A stretch of 64,000 bases of DNA from Betaproteobacteria bacterium HGW-Betaproteobacteria-3. GTDB taxonomy: Bacteria > Pseudomonadota > Gammaproteobacteria > Burkholderiales > Burkholderiaceae_C. This document shows, one piece after another, positions 15,824-24,372 of the stretch. The first letter of the stretch is position 1, and the number at the start of each line of letters is the position of its first letter. The notes beneath the pieces are model-generated. The model was given only the letters and a program-made list of their open reading frames with translations, ran no database searches and was not told where the DNA came from. A program made the position numbers and the translations under genes. The stretch lies in contig PHCI01000024.1 of NCBI GenBank assembly GCA_002842205.1, forward strand, positions 1 through 64,000, given 5' to 3'.

Positions 15824-18348
15824 TCCCGTCCCTCCACCATGGCCAGCAGCTTGTCCAGTCCTTTGATGATGTCCTGCTCTGTCGTCTTGAGTTCGCCGAT
15901 CAGCTGAGTGACGCTTTTGTCGCTCTTGAGCTGCGTGAAGTCAAAGGGCTTGTACTGCCCGGCTGAGAGGTTCCATTCGCGAGCCTCAACGCAGTCGGGG
16001 TCGAGCAGGCCGTCCTTGAGCACGCCCTTTTCGTCGTACAGACCCTCTGCCAGCATGGCCTGCTTGTAGGCGCTGCGCACCAGATCGTCGGCATCGTGCG
16101 ATCCGATGAGCGTGCCGTCTTCGCTGCGCCAATCATCGTTACGCGCAAAGGCGCGCACCGGTACCACCCAGTGTTTGGCCGCCTTTAGTTCCGTCAGTTG
16201 GTCAATGGCGAGGCTGCGCAGCGTCACATCAAAGCCATCGAGCTTGGCCACCTCGCGGGCTATGCCCTCCAGCGCTGCCCTTAGGTCCGTTACGGGCTCT
16301 TGCGCATTGAACTGCACTACAGGCGCGCGCTTGACTGCGTCTTCATGGAAATCCAGGCCGGCCTTGAGCGCATCCTTTGCCAGGCCCTTCCACAGCGGCA
16401 ATGCTGGGCCATCTTCGGCTTCAAAGAAGCGTTGGACCTCTTTCGCCGCGCGGTTGAATTCCTGTTGTGGAACCCTGATGGCTCTCTGCCAATCCGCAAG
16501 TGCGTGATCAGCGTTCATCGGTCTATCGGGTGTACCTGCCGTGCGCCATTGCTCCCAGATAGGTTGTGTCAGCGCAGAGAAGTACTGAATCACCAGCTCA
16601 TATAGCTGCCGGCTGGCGGCATTACGAACTTGCGTCTCGGCATCCTGGGGGTTTGGCGGCAGTTCGGGGAATAGCTCGTGGATAGCCCAGACCTGACCGT
16701 CCCACATGCTTGTGTCTGGTAGCGCTGCAAAGGCCTGACCGGCCGGTGTCAGTTGTTCACCGGTGTCGCGCAGCAAGGCCTGTCGCCAGCGTTCGACATG
16801 GAAGCTCGGTTGCAGGAGTGTTTTTTCATGAAGTCGCGCCCCTGAGCGGCCTTGGGAGATCCAAGTTTTGAACTTCTCCAAAGCGTCCCACAGGTCATTT
16901 CGCTGCCCGGGCAAAGGCGAGCGTTTCGCGTTGTCTGAGTAGCCGTCTTTTTCAACCTCGTAGAACCAGATGTACTCGGTGCGCGGGGCCACGGAACCGG
17001 TGAAGGTGGCTCGGTCATCACGCCGTGTCTCCTTGCGGAAGATAAGCACGGAGGTCTTGACCCCGGTGTAGGGCTGGAAAACGCCGCCAGGCAATGAGAT
17101 GACGCCTTCCACCACGTGTTCAGTCAGCAGCTCGCGGCGGAGTAGTTTGTGCGCGTCAGTGTTGCCGAATAGAACTCCCTCAGGAATGATCACCGCACAT
17201 CGGCCACCAATGGCGAGCAGGTCGAGCATCAGCCACAAGAAGAGCAATTCGCTCTTATTGGTGATGGCATCGTCTTTCTTCTTGCCGCCCCCACCTACGC
17301 GGGGGAACAACAAAGAGTCAGGCTCCAAATCACCGCTGTCCACCGTGCCGGTAAAGGGTGGGTTGGCCAAAACGTAGTCGTAGGTCTCGGACTCCAGCAG
17401 TTGCTTAAGCTGGTCTTTACCTTCGCGCTTGCTCAGCGAGTCGCCCTGCAATAGGTGCGGATCGGTCACGTCGTGTAGTACCAAGTTCATCCACCCGATG
17501 CGGGCCATGGTGCGGTCGTTGTCCAGGCCGACGAAGTTAGATCCATCGTGGAATGCAGCATATTGCTCAGGCGTGGCGGCAGCGCCATCGGTACGGTGCG
17601 GCGTGCCGTCCCATTCCAGCACCACGTTGTCTTGCGCCGAATACTTGCGCATCAGGTGCTGTTGCGTGCTGAACAAAAAGCCGCCTGTGCCGGCGGCGGG
17701 GTCGATCACACGCTGCCCCGGCTCGGGGTCGAGCAGTTCGACCATGAAGCGGATCAGGTGGCGCGGGGTACGAAATTGGCCGTTCTTGCCTGCTGTGGCC
17801 ACCTCACTGAGCAGGTATTCAAAGGTGTCGCCCATGATGTCCTGGGCGGCATTGCCTTCCCCTGCGCGAGCAAAGAGCTGGTCGATGGCGTCGATGGCGT
17901 CGCTCAGCACCTTGCCTTTGTTGGGGTCGAGCTGGAAGTAGGCATCTGCCATGCGCTCATGGATGCTTGCCAATTCGGAGCCACTTTCACCCGCCGCCAG
18001 TCGATTGCCGATCGTGCGCAGCCAGGGGAAAACCTTGTCTATCAAGTGCGAGGGGTCGGTCTTCTCTTGACGTATGTAGCTCCAACGGCAGGTCGATGCA
18101 TCCAGCAGTCGGCGCATGGCGGGCTTGGCGTCTTGTTGCGCCGTAGCGATTTGCCTTTCTTCATCTGGTGTCAGCGCATACACAGAGCGAAGACCACGTT
18201 CAACCCGCTTGTTGTCGATGTCCTCCAGTCGCTTCAGGAAGAGCAGATAAGTGATCTGCTCAACGGCAACCAAGGGATTGGTGAGACCGGCAGACCAAAA
18301 ACGGTTCCAGAGTTCATCGACTTTTTTCTTGATGTGTGGTGCAAGCAT
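15820..18348 (-). CDS. hsdM: Type I restriction-modification DNA methyltransferase subunit
   Basis: An 842-residue N6-adenine methyltransferase. An N-terminal helical HsdM domain (about 1-170) is followed by the catalytic domain with the SAM-binding motif I DPAAGTGGF (216-224) and catalytic motif IV NPPF (329-332). HsdM proteins are usually about 500-550 residues. This one has about 300 additional C-terminal residues, with helical stretches and repeated Trp/Asp-rich segments that probably contact HsdS and HsdR. It methylates host DNA at the sequence chosen by HsdS. Its start is 20 bp after the hsdR stop, and its stop overlaps hsdS. Confidence 0.92.
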   Translation of the reverse strand: MLAPHIKKKVDELWNRFWSAGLTNPLVAVEQITYLLFLKRLEDIDNKRVERGLRSVYALTPDEERQIATAQQDAKPAMRRLLDASTCRWSYIRQEKTDPSHLIDKVFPWLRTIGNRLAAGESGSELASIHERMADAYFQLDPNKGKVLSDAIDAIDQLFARAGEGNAAQDIMGDTFEYLLSEVATAGKNGQFRTPRHLIRFMVELLDPEPGQRVIDPAAGTGGFLFSTQQHLMRKYSAQDNVVLEWDGTPHRTDGAAATPEQYAAFHDGSNFVGLDNDRTMARIGWMNLVLHDVTDPHLLQGDSLSKREGKDQLKQLLESETYDYVLANPPFTGTVDSGDLEPDSLLFPRVGGGGKKKDDAITNKSELLFLWLMLDLLAIGGRCAVIIPEGVLFGNTDAHKLLRRELLTEHVVEGVISLPGGVFQPYTGVKTSVLIFRKETRRDDRATFTGSVAPRTEYIWFYEVEKDGYSDNAKRSPLPGQRNDLWDALEKFKTWISQGRSGARLHEKTLLQPSFHVERWRQALLRDTGEQLTPAGQAFAALPDTSMWDGQVWAIHELFPELPPNPQDAETQVRNAASRQLYELVIQYFSALTQPIWEQWRTAGTPDRPMNADHALADWQRAIRVPQQEFNRAAKEVQRFFEAEDGPALPLWKGLAKDALKAGLDFHEDAVKRAPVVQFNAQEPVTDLRAALEGIAREVAKLDGFDVTLRSLAIDQLTELKAAKHWVVPVRAFARNDDWRSEDGTLIGSHDADDLVRSAYKQAMLAEGLYDEKGVLKDGLLDPDCVEAREWNLSAGQYKPFDFTQLKSDKSVTQLIGELKTTEQDIIKGLDKLLAMVEGRE

Positions 18349-18368
18349 TCGGTGGTGTCCTTGTTGTT

Positions 18369-21149
18369 TTAAGCGGCCTCGTCCAACAGTTGGGTGGCGA
18401 GGTGAATGAGATCGTCAATGTCTTTCGGCGGAAACAGCGTCTCCACGCGGCCGACACGAGACAACGGCGGTTCGCTCAGCGCGGCTCGGGTGATGCGGCC
18501 ATGGCTGAGCACGGCGGCCTTGACGGCACGGAGAAAGGTCAGTTGATTGGCCCGCAAGTAGCCGTGACCGGCAATGAAGGCATCGAAGGCGGCATTGATG
18601 CGCGCCTCACGGTTGGGCAGCTCCACGTCCTCACTGAGCATGTGCCGCAGGAAGTCCGCCAAAGTCGCTTTGGGGGCTTCAAAAGCTTTGCGTAGGGTGT
18701 CTTCTGTGACGAAGAGGTCCGCTTGATTGAGCGTCTGGCTGATGCGCTCAAGTTCGTCATCTGCCAAGGCATCGCCTTGCTTCAACTTGGCCAGCTCAGG
18801 TAGTTGATCAGCCAGACGACGGACCAAGGCTTCAACCTGTTCGCGGTAGCTTTCGGCAAAGGCGCCTTCACCCGTGGGGCCGTAGATGATCCAGCTGCGC
18901 AGAGTGATGCTGTCGGGCAGGTTGATTTCAACCGTGCGCCCGGCTTTGCTGGTGCGGTATCGCATGAGTGGCGCGAATACGGACTGCAGGGCGGCCAGCC
19001 GGGTCATGTCCAGGTGTTGCCAGAAGCCTGTTGACTGGACCATGGCTCTTTGCTCGGCCACACGTTGCACTTCCGGAATGCTGTCCGCCAGGCTGGCCAC
19101 TGCGCCTTGAATGGTCTCGCGCAACTTGGCTTGCTCGGTGGGGTCGCCCTTCAGCCAAGTTGCAGTGAGTCGCTCGCACCAGGTTCGATATTGCAACTCC
19201 TCCAATCCTGCCAACGGCGCCAGGATCATCAGTGGGGCGATCGTCTTCGACAGATGGTCGAGTGTGCTGGCGTCAGGAGTCGGCCACTGCTTGGCAAGCA
19301 CGTCGAGTTCATCCCAGTGTGGCCGCACGTTGATGCTCTGCCGAGGTAGAGCATTAAGCATGGCTTGCAACGTTTTAATGGCGCTGTGTGTGCTTCCCGA
19401 GTCCGGTTGTTGGCCGTGCAGCAACTGCCACACCTCCAATCGCAAGCGAAACAAACGCACAGGCAGGGGCTCGCTTGTGTGATCGACCTCCCCGTCGGGC
19501 TTGAGCTTGAAGTAGGCGAAGTTCTTCCAATGGTCGATGATCAAGAAGTCCTTCTTGATTTCACCAGTGGCTTTGTCAATGTTGAGCCGGGTCCCACGAC
19601 CGATCATCTGCCAGAACTTCACCTTGCTGAAGACTGGTTTGGCGAAGACCAGGTTTTGAATGGCCGGGACGTCAACGCCGGTGTCAAGCATGTCCACGGA
19701 GATGGCGACACGCGGCATGGTTCGGTACTTGAAGTCATCCAGCGTGGCGTCGGCTCGCTCCATGTGGCTGTCGATGATTTCGGCCATGCCTTGGCGCTGC
19801 AATTCGGGGTACAAGCGATTGAAACTCTCGTAGAGGCGCTTGGCGTGAGCGTGGCTGACCGCAAAGACGATGGACTTATGAGGAAGACCGCGAACGTCTT
19901 TGCGGCTTTTGTCCATGAACTCTCGCACCATGGCATCGTTGGTGCCTTGGTTGATCACGCCCTTTTCGATTTCACTGCCATCGAATTGGAGTTCATCAAG
20001 CTCAACGCCTTGATCGAGAGCCATTTGCTGCAACGGCTGCGGTAGCGCGTCGCCTTGTATGCCCTTCAGCTGGAAATTGGTCTGCGCGTCCAGTACGCGG
20101 TAGTTCACCAGGTTCCGGTCTGCAATGGCCTGCTCGTAGCTGTAGTAATAGCTGGGTGCTCCATCGCCGCAGTCGAACAGTTCGAAAGTGTTGTGATCAA
20201 TGTAGTCGGTAGGCGTGGCAGTCAAGCCCAGTTGTATGGCATCGAAATGATCAAAGATGGCCTTGTAGCGTTGGTAGATGGAGCGGTGGCTCTCGTCTGC
20301 AACGATGAGGTCGTAGTAGCCAACCGAAAGGCGCGAGTACACCTGCATCATGCTGGGATAAGTGGAAAACTGGATGCGAGCACCAGAAGTCTCACCAGCC
20401 TCGATGCGGGCCAGGCTTTCATTGGGTAGATGCGACTTGAACTCCGACATGGCTTGGCGCACAAGCTCTCGACGGTCGGCCAAGAAGAGCACGCGCTGCA
20501 CCCGCTTTGAGCGCAGCAGGGCGTCAACGAGGGCGATGGTTGTTCGAGTCTTGCCTGTGCCTGTGGCCATGACTAGCAAGAACTTTCGCTTGGCTGCATC
20601 CACACCCTCGGTAACCCGGCGGATGGCTTCGTTTTGGTAGTCGCGACCAGCTATCTCCGCGTTGATCGAGACGCTGTCCAGCGGCTGTGAGAACTGACGC
20701 TGATGAAGCAAACGTTCAAGATCGTCCCTGGTGTAGAAGCCGGATACCTTTCGAGGTGCGTAGCGTTCGCGATCCCAGAACTGAATTTCTTTGCCATTGG
20801 TGAGGAAAACAAAGGGATCCAGACCAAACTTTGCCTTGATTGCATCTGAATAGTCGGCAGCCTGCCGCTTGCCGGCCAACTCGTCACGGGCTGATCGTTT
20901 GGCTTCGACCACCGCCAGAGGTTTGCCGTCGCTCCCGAGCAGTACGTAGTCTGCGAATTGCTGCCGCTCAAAACCACCTTCAGGCTCTTTTGCCGCCAGC
21001 AAAAACTCTTCTATGTAACTACGCCTCGACTTGCTCCAACCGGCTTGCGCCAACTGAGTATCGATAAGCTGAGCGCGCGTTATTGCCTCGTTCGTGGTTG
21101 GTGCGATCGACAAATCTGTTCTCCCTGCAGTCAACTTGCTGACGGCCAC
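18369..21149 (-). CDS. hsdR: Type I restriction endonuclease/translocase subunit
   Basis: A 926-residue protein. An N-terminal nuclease domain has VVEAKRSA (about 80-87). It is followed by a superfamily 2 motor with Walker A ATGTGKT (195-201), DESH (285-288), LGLTATPTD (about 308-316) and a C-terminal QMIGRGTRL helicase motif VI. It translocates DNA and cleaves far from the recognition site in complex with HsdM and HsdS. The predicted start is a GTG at 21149 that overlaps the preceding toxin stop (21131) by about 19 bp, so toxin and restriction subunit appear translationally coupled. No in-frame disruption is seen. Confidence 0.92.
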   Translation of the reverse strand: MAVSKLTAGRTDLSIAPTTNEAITRAQLIDTQLAQAGWSKSRRSYIEEFLLAAKEPEGGFERQQFADYVLLGSDGKPLAVVEAKRSARDELAGKRQAADYSDAIKAKFGLDPFVFLTNGKEIQFWDRERYAPRKVSGFYTRDDLERLLHQRQFSQPLDSVSINAEIAGRDYQNEAIRRVTEGVDAAKRKFLLVMATGTGKTRTTIALVDALLRSKRVQRVLFLADRRELVRQAMSEFKSHLPNESLARIEAGETSGARIQFSTYPSMMQVYSRLSVGYYDLIVADESHRSIYQRYKAIFDHFDAIQLGLTATPTDYIDHNTFELFDCGDGAPSYYYSYEQAIADRNLVNYRVLDAQTNFQLKGIQGDALPQPLQQMALDQGVELDELQFDGSEIEKGVINQGTNDAMVREFMDKSRKDVRGLPHKSIVFAVSHAHAKRLYESFNRLYPELQRQGMAEIIDSHMERADATLDDFKYRTMPRVAISVDMLDTGVDVPAIQNLVFAKPVFSKVKFWQMIGRGTRLNIDKATGEIKKDFLIIDHWKNFAYFKLKPDGEVDHTSEPLPVRLFRLRLEVWQLLHGQQPDSGSTHSAIKTLQAMLNALPRQSINVRPHWDELDVLAKQWPTPDASTLDHLSKTIAPLMILAPLAGLEELQYRTWCERLTATWLKGDPTEQAKLRETIQGAVASLADSIPEVQRVAEQRAMVQSTGFWQHLDMTRLAALQSVFAPLMRYRTSKAGRTVEINLPDSITLRSWIIYGPTGEGAFAESYREQVEALVRRLADQLPELAKLKQGDALADDELERISQTLNQADLFVTEDTLRKAFEAPKATLADFLRHMLSEDVELPNREARINAAFDAFIAGHGYLRANQLTFLRAVKAAVLSHGRITRAALSEPPLSRVGRVETLFPPKDIDDLIHLATQLLDEAA

Positions 21150-21517
21150 AACCGAGCAAAATCAAATGAGAGTTGCCGGTGGTGTCGTACGGACAGAAGG
21201 TACACCTTCTTTTGGGCATCCATAGCTGCGTACAGCAACAGGTAATCGCCATGCAGGTATTCACGCAGGGCATCCGGTGCGCCTGCTGGCAGCGCAGCCA
21301 ACTGCGCCAGCGCCTCAGCCGACTGGGGTGGGTTCGCCAGATAGCGTCGGCCAATGCGCGGGAAGCGCCGCAGGTTCGGGATCACTGTGGCGCGAATCTC
21401 GGCCAACAGGTCATCGAACGCAAAGCCAGCGTCCGCTTCGACCAGGAACGCTTCAATGGCGTCCAGGCGCTCCAGGAAGCTGGCGGTCAGCTCGACCCGG
21501 TACAGCTGGTCAGCCAC
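21131..21517 (-). CDS. ParE/RelE-superfamily toxin
   Basis: About 128 residues from a GTG start (VADQLYRVELTASFLERLDAIEAF). The N-terminal RVELTASFLERLDAI, the central IPNLRRFPRIGRRYL and the C-terminal YLHGDYLLLYAAMDAQKKVYLLSVRHHRQLSF follow the ParE/RelE plan (two helices, then a beta-sheet ending in a VRHxR-like strand). ParE toxins attack gyrase and RelE toxins cut mRNA; which applies here is not decidable from sequence. The start overlaps the antitoxin stop by 8 bp and its stop overlaps the hsdR start. The frame is open upstream to 21634, but that stretch lies inside the antitoxin gene. Confidence 0.75.
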   Translation of the reverse strand: MADQLYRVELTASFLERLDAIEAFLVEADAGFAFDDLLAEIRATVIPNLRRFPRIGRRYLANPPQSAEALAQLAALPAGAPDALREYLHGDYLLLYAAMDAQKKVYLLSVRHHRQLSFDFARLWPSAS

Positions 21518-21857
21518 GTTTCTTGGTCGGGAGCTTGCCAGCGTTTGCCAAGCCACTCGGCTTGGCGGCGGGCTTGCGTCGCTGCTGCAGCTGGGCGAGG
21601 GCGGTGTCTGCCTCAAAGGTGCGGCCGGCTGCAATATCGGCCAGGCCGCGCTTGGCGTCGTCGATCAACAGCAGGTGGATGCGTTCGCGCTCCAGCCGGT
21701 GGTAGTAGTCAAGCCTGTCGGCGTCGATCAGCGCAACATAGCTCTCGCCATTCTTGGTGATGATCTTCTCTGCACCGGCCTTGGCCTGGTCGGCCAGTTC
21801 GGACAGGTTGGAGCGTGCCTGCGTGAAGGGCACCACGTCGCTGGCAGAAAAACCCAT
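21510..21857 (-). CDS. Phd/YefM-family antitoxin
   Basis: A 115-residue protein from MGFSASDVVPFTQARSNLSEL. This N-terminal pattern (V.PFTQARSNLSELADQAKAG.EKIITKNGESYVALI, residues about 8-45) is the Phd/YefM DNA-binding fold. The rest is helical, with a Lys-rich tail that would wrap the toxin. An AAGGAG site lies 7-8 bases upstream of the chosen ATG (21857), which decides it over the ATG at 21896. Antitoxins of this family autoregulate by binding palindromes at their promoter. One is present at 21881-21892. This is the first gene of the defence operon. Confidence 0.8.
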   Translation of the reverse strand: MGFSASDVVPFTQARSNLSELADQAKAGAEKIITKNGESYVALIDADRLDYYHRLERERIHLLLIDDAKRGLADIAAGRTFEADTALAQLQQRRKPAAKPSGLANAGKLPTKKRG

Positions 21858-21880
21858 GACCGGCTCCTTGGGGATAGATG

Positions 21881-21900
21881 ACAGAATTCTGTGCATTCTA
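21881..21900 (-). promoter_or_regulatory. Candidate autoregulated promoter of the TA/defence operon
   Basis: A perfect 12-bp palindrome ACAGAATTCTGT (21881-21892) lies 24 bp upstream of the antitoxin ATG. On the minus strand it is immediately preceded by TAGAAT (21900-21895), a good -10 box. The palindrome would cover the transcription start, as expected for a Phd/YefM operator. The -35 is weak. Because no other clear promoter is seen before the downstream genes, this site probably drives the whole 14-kb operon. Confidence 0.55.
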
Positions 21901-21910
21901 CGCTTGGAGC

Positions 21911-23185
21911 CTACAGGCGACGGTCGGCGGTTTCGGTGAAAAATTGCTTCTTAGGCAAGGGGGGCATTGCCCCATCTTCCGGGTGCCAGACCCAGCTTTG
22001 GGGCAGGTGGGCGTGTTGGTGGGTCTCCGTCGGTAGCGGCACCTCAGTGTCGGCTTCCGCTTCGCGCGATATCCGGAGCGAGCAAGGTTCACCGCCTGTA
22101 TCCATGAGGGTTGCGCTGGCCACCGGGATCGTTGCAGGGAGGTTGTATCGCAAGCCCTTTCTGAATGTGCGCCCCTGACTCACCAGGCGGTCCACGAGCT
22201 GTTCGTCACATGCGTTCTCTACAGGCAGCCATTGCTGCGTGACAGGCATCAGGGAGAGTTCCGACACGACAGGGACACCCCTCTCTGAGACGCTGAACGT
22301 GGCGATGATCACCATGTGCATTTGCTCGCAGGCACCCCAGAGCGCAAGCTCCGTCGCGAAGCGCCTGCCAAGCCGTCGATAGAGCGGGTGATCGAGTGCG
22401 AAAGCCTGGTCAGGGACATGCTTCACCACGGCCTTGAAGCCAAAGCGTGCAGGCACGATTTCCTTGACTTCGCCAATCAGCAGCATCAAGCTCTGCGGCT
22501 TGCCGGGTGCTGAGAGAGCTTGCAACCATTGCGCTGATCGCCTCGCATTGATCGCGTCGCGCTGGTCAAGGAAGAACGTCTCTGGGATGTAGAGACGTGA
22601 GCGCAGCGAGTCGCCGCGCGCGAACTTGTCCTCAGACGCCGACAGCAGTTGCCTGCGCACCGTGCCCCAGGTTCGCTTGCCCGCAAACCCGGGATGCCAC
22701 TTCGTCAGTTCTGCCTCGTCCCACAGGTAGTGGAGCAGGCCGCGGAGGGAGAGCTTGGTGCCGTCGGTGCAGACACTTTCACTTTCGCCGCCTGCCGTTG
22801 GCATCTGTGAGCAACCGGGTAACTTGGTCAAAGAAAAGCCCAGCCGCAAGCTGGTCTGACCGGTGGCGGGGTCTTCGTTGATTGCAGTGCCCAGCACCTG
22901 GCCTAGGCCAGAGAGATCAGCCGGTGGCTCGTAGGACGGGCAGTCGCAGGCATGGCGACAGCCGGTGTCCGGCATGCGTTTGACGATGTAACCCCCGTGC
23001 GGCCCCGCCAGCCGCGCCACGTACATCTCGACGCCTTCTGGGGTGCACTGGCAGCGCGGCCGCTGGCGGGCGGCGTGGGCATTGGCGATGGCCTGTGCAA
23101 ACCCGCTGGTCGCGACCTCGAAGAGCTGGCCCCCGATCTCGTAGACCGTGCCAGACGCTGAAACGCCATAGGCCGACACTTCCAC
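21911..23185 (-). CDS. DUF1173-family protein of a conjugation cluster
   Basis: A 424-residue protein recognised as DUF1173. It has a Cys-containing segment RQRPRCQCTPEGVEMYVARL near residues 40-60, then GCRHACDCPSYEPPADLSGLG, and a long region with a WHPGFAGKR / LYIPE pattern. The Cys cluster could bind metal. The family is found beside T4SS genes on proteobacterial conjugative plasmids and ICEs. Its function is unknown. The start is a GTG at 23185 with GAGG 8 bases upstream, just after the stop of the LPD7 gene; a longer reading to 23311 overlaps that gene. It is the last gene before the defence operon, which begins 53 bp downstream. Confidence 0.7.
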   Translation of the reverse strand: MEVSAYGVSASGTVYEIGGQLFEVATSGFAQAIANAHAARQRPRCQCTPEGVEMYVARLAGPHGGYIVKRMPDTGCRHACDCPSYEPPADLSGLGQVLGTAINEDPATGQTSLRLGFSLTKLPGCSQMPTAGGESESVCTDGTKLSLRGLLHYLWDEAELTKWHPGFAGKRTWGTVRRQLLSASEDKFARGDSLRSRLYIPETFFLDQRDAINARRSAQWLQALSAPGKPQSLMLLIGEVKEIVPARFGFKAVVKHVPDQAFALDHPLYRRLGRRFATELALWGACEQMHMVIIATFSVSERGVPVVSELSLMPVTQQWLPVENACDEQLVDRLVSQGRTFRKGLRYNLPATIPVASATLMDTGGEPCSLRISREAEADTEVPLPTETHQHAHLPQSWVWHPEDGAMPPLPKKQFFTETADRRL

Positions 23186-23195
23186 GGAGGTGGCC

Positions 23196-24335
23196 TCAAC
23201 GGGCGGGCGCAGGCATGGCCCGGTCGCGCGAGCGTTGCCTTTCGGGCGTTGGTACTGCGACGGTTCGCTGCGATGGCGCCGCCTTGTCGTAGACCTTGAC
23301 CTTGGGTGCATGGCCGTTTCGGATGCGCTCTGCCAACTTTTCTGCTGCCGCCACCATGATGGCTTCGCGCCGTTTCACAGGGACGCGATTGGCCACGAGG
23401 ATGGCTTCGATGGCGGCCAGCACGGTATTTCGACCACCGCTGCCACGGCCAGTGGCTTTGTCTGCGGTGGCTGCACCGTGGGTAGAGCTGGTGCCACGCG
23501 TGGGTTCGATGCGGTTGATCAGGCGCGCCTCGCGCTCCACCTTGAGGCGCTCCAGGTCGGCCAGGTTGGGTTCGTAGCCGAGCGTCTTCACACCGCGTGC
23601 GGCGGCTTCCAGCCACACCAGCCGCTTGAAGTCTTCGCTGCCGGTGACCCGCAGGGATTGCCAGTTTCGGGCCTCGGCCACATCGACCATGGAGCGGGCG
23701 ATTGAGGGGCTGTTGGTGTCGGTGGCCAACCGGAAGGTGGATTCGGTGAAGGCCACGCGCGAAGCGTCACCGCGGAACCGGTATTCCGTGAGGCCGATGC
23801 TGACGTCACCCACGGTGACCGGCGCGCGCTTGATGAGGTAGCGATCATTCAGCGACGCCTCCAGCCGGGCAACGAGGGCTTCGCGCTCGGCCTGGGCGTC
23901 CATGCGGGCGGTTGCCTGAAGCGCTGAGTGGTCTTGTGGTTTGATGCCTTTGTTTTTGGCGGGAAGCGGGATGACGTTCAAGTCGGTTTTTTGGTGGGTG
24001 GGGTCTGGTTGCGGGTTGCGTGTTTCTTCGTGTTGCCACTGACCATCGATCTTGTGTACGAACGACTTCTGTCCCCTTGCGTCGAGGACAACAAAGCGGT
24101 TGGCGCCCAGTTGGTCGGCTTTGGCCACCATGTCCTGGTATCGGTCGCTGCGGTAGGTGAGGTCGGCAAAAGGGTCGCGCAGTTCGAATCGTTCGCTTGG
24201 CTCCGGTTCAGGCGTCTGGAAGGTTCGGATGGCGACCTGTGCTCGATCTGCAGGTTCCACCGTGCCGCCCACGGGCGACGAGGCATCCGATGCGGATCGA
24301 CCAATGCGTTGGGCTGATACAGATTTTTCGTCCAT
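23196..24335 (-). CDS. LPD7-domain protein of a conjugation cluster
   Basis: A 379-residue protein. The centre (about residues 175-255) carries the LPD7 pattern: GLTEYRFRGDASRVAFTES, then SIARSMVDVAEARNWQSLRVTGSEDFKRLVWLEAAARG and GYEP. LPD7 is a large-polyvalent-protein-associated domain usually found in mobile-element proteins near relaxases. The N-terminal ~120 residues contain a YRSDRYQDMVAKADQLGANRFVVLDA block and a Lys/Gln-rich linker; the C-terminus is basic. It may act in DNA processing or protein transfer during conjugation, but this is inference. It is transcribed with the vir genes. Confidence 0.7.
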   Translation of the reverse strand: MDEKSVSAQRIGRSASDASSPVGGTVEPADRAQVAIRTFQTPEPEPSERFELRDPFADLTYRSDRYQDMVAKADQLGANRFVVLDARGQKSFVHKIDGQWQHEETRNPQPDPTHQKTDLNVIPLPAKNKGIKPQDHSALQATARMDAQAEREALVARLEASLNDRYLIKRAPVTVGDVSIGLTEYRFRGDASRVAFTESTFRLATDTNSPSIARSMVDVAEARNWQSLRVTGSEDFKRLVWLEAAARGVKTLGYEPNLADLERLKVEREARLINRIEPTRGTSSTHGAATADKATGRGSGGRNTVLAAIEAILVANRVPVKRREAIMVAAAEKLAERIRNGHAPKVKVYDKAAPSQRTVAVPTPERQRSRDRAMPAPAR

Positions 24336-24372
24336 GGGATTTCTCCTTCATCGGTGGCGGCACAGGGCAGGG

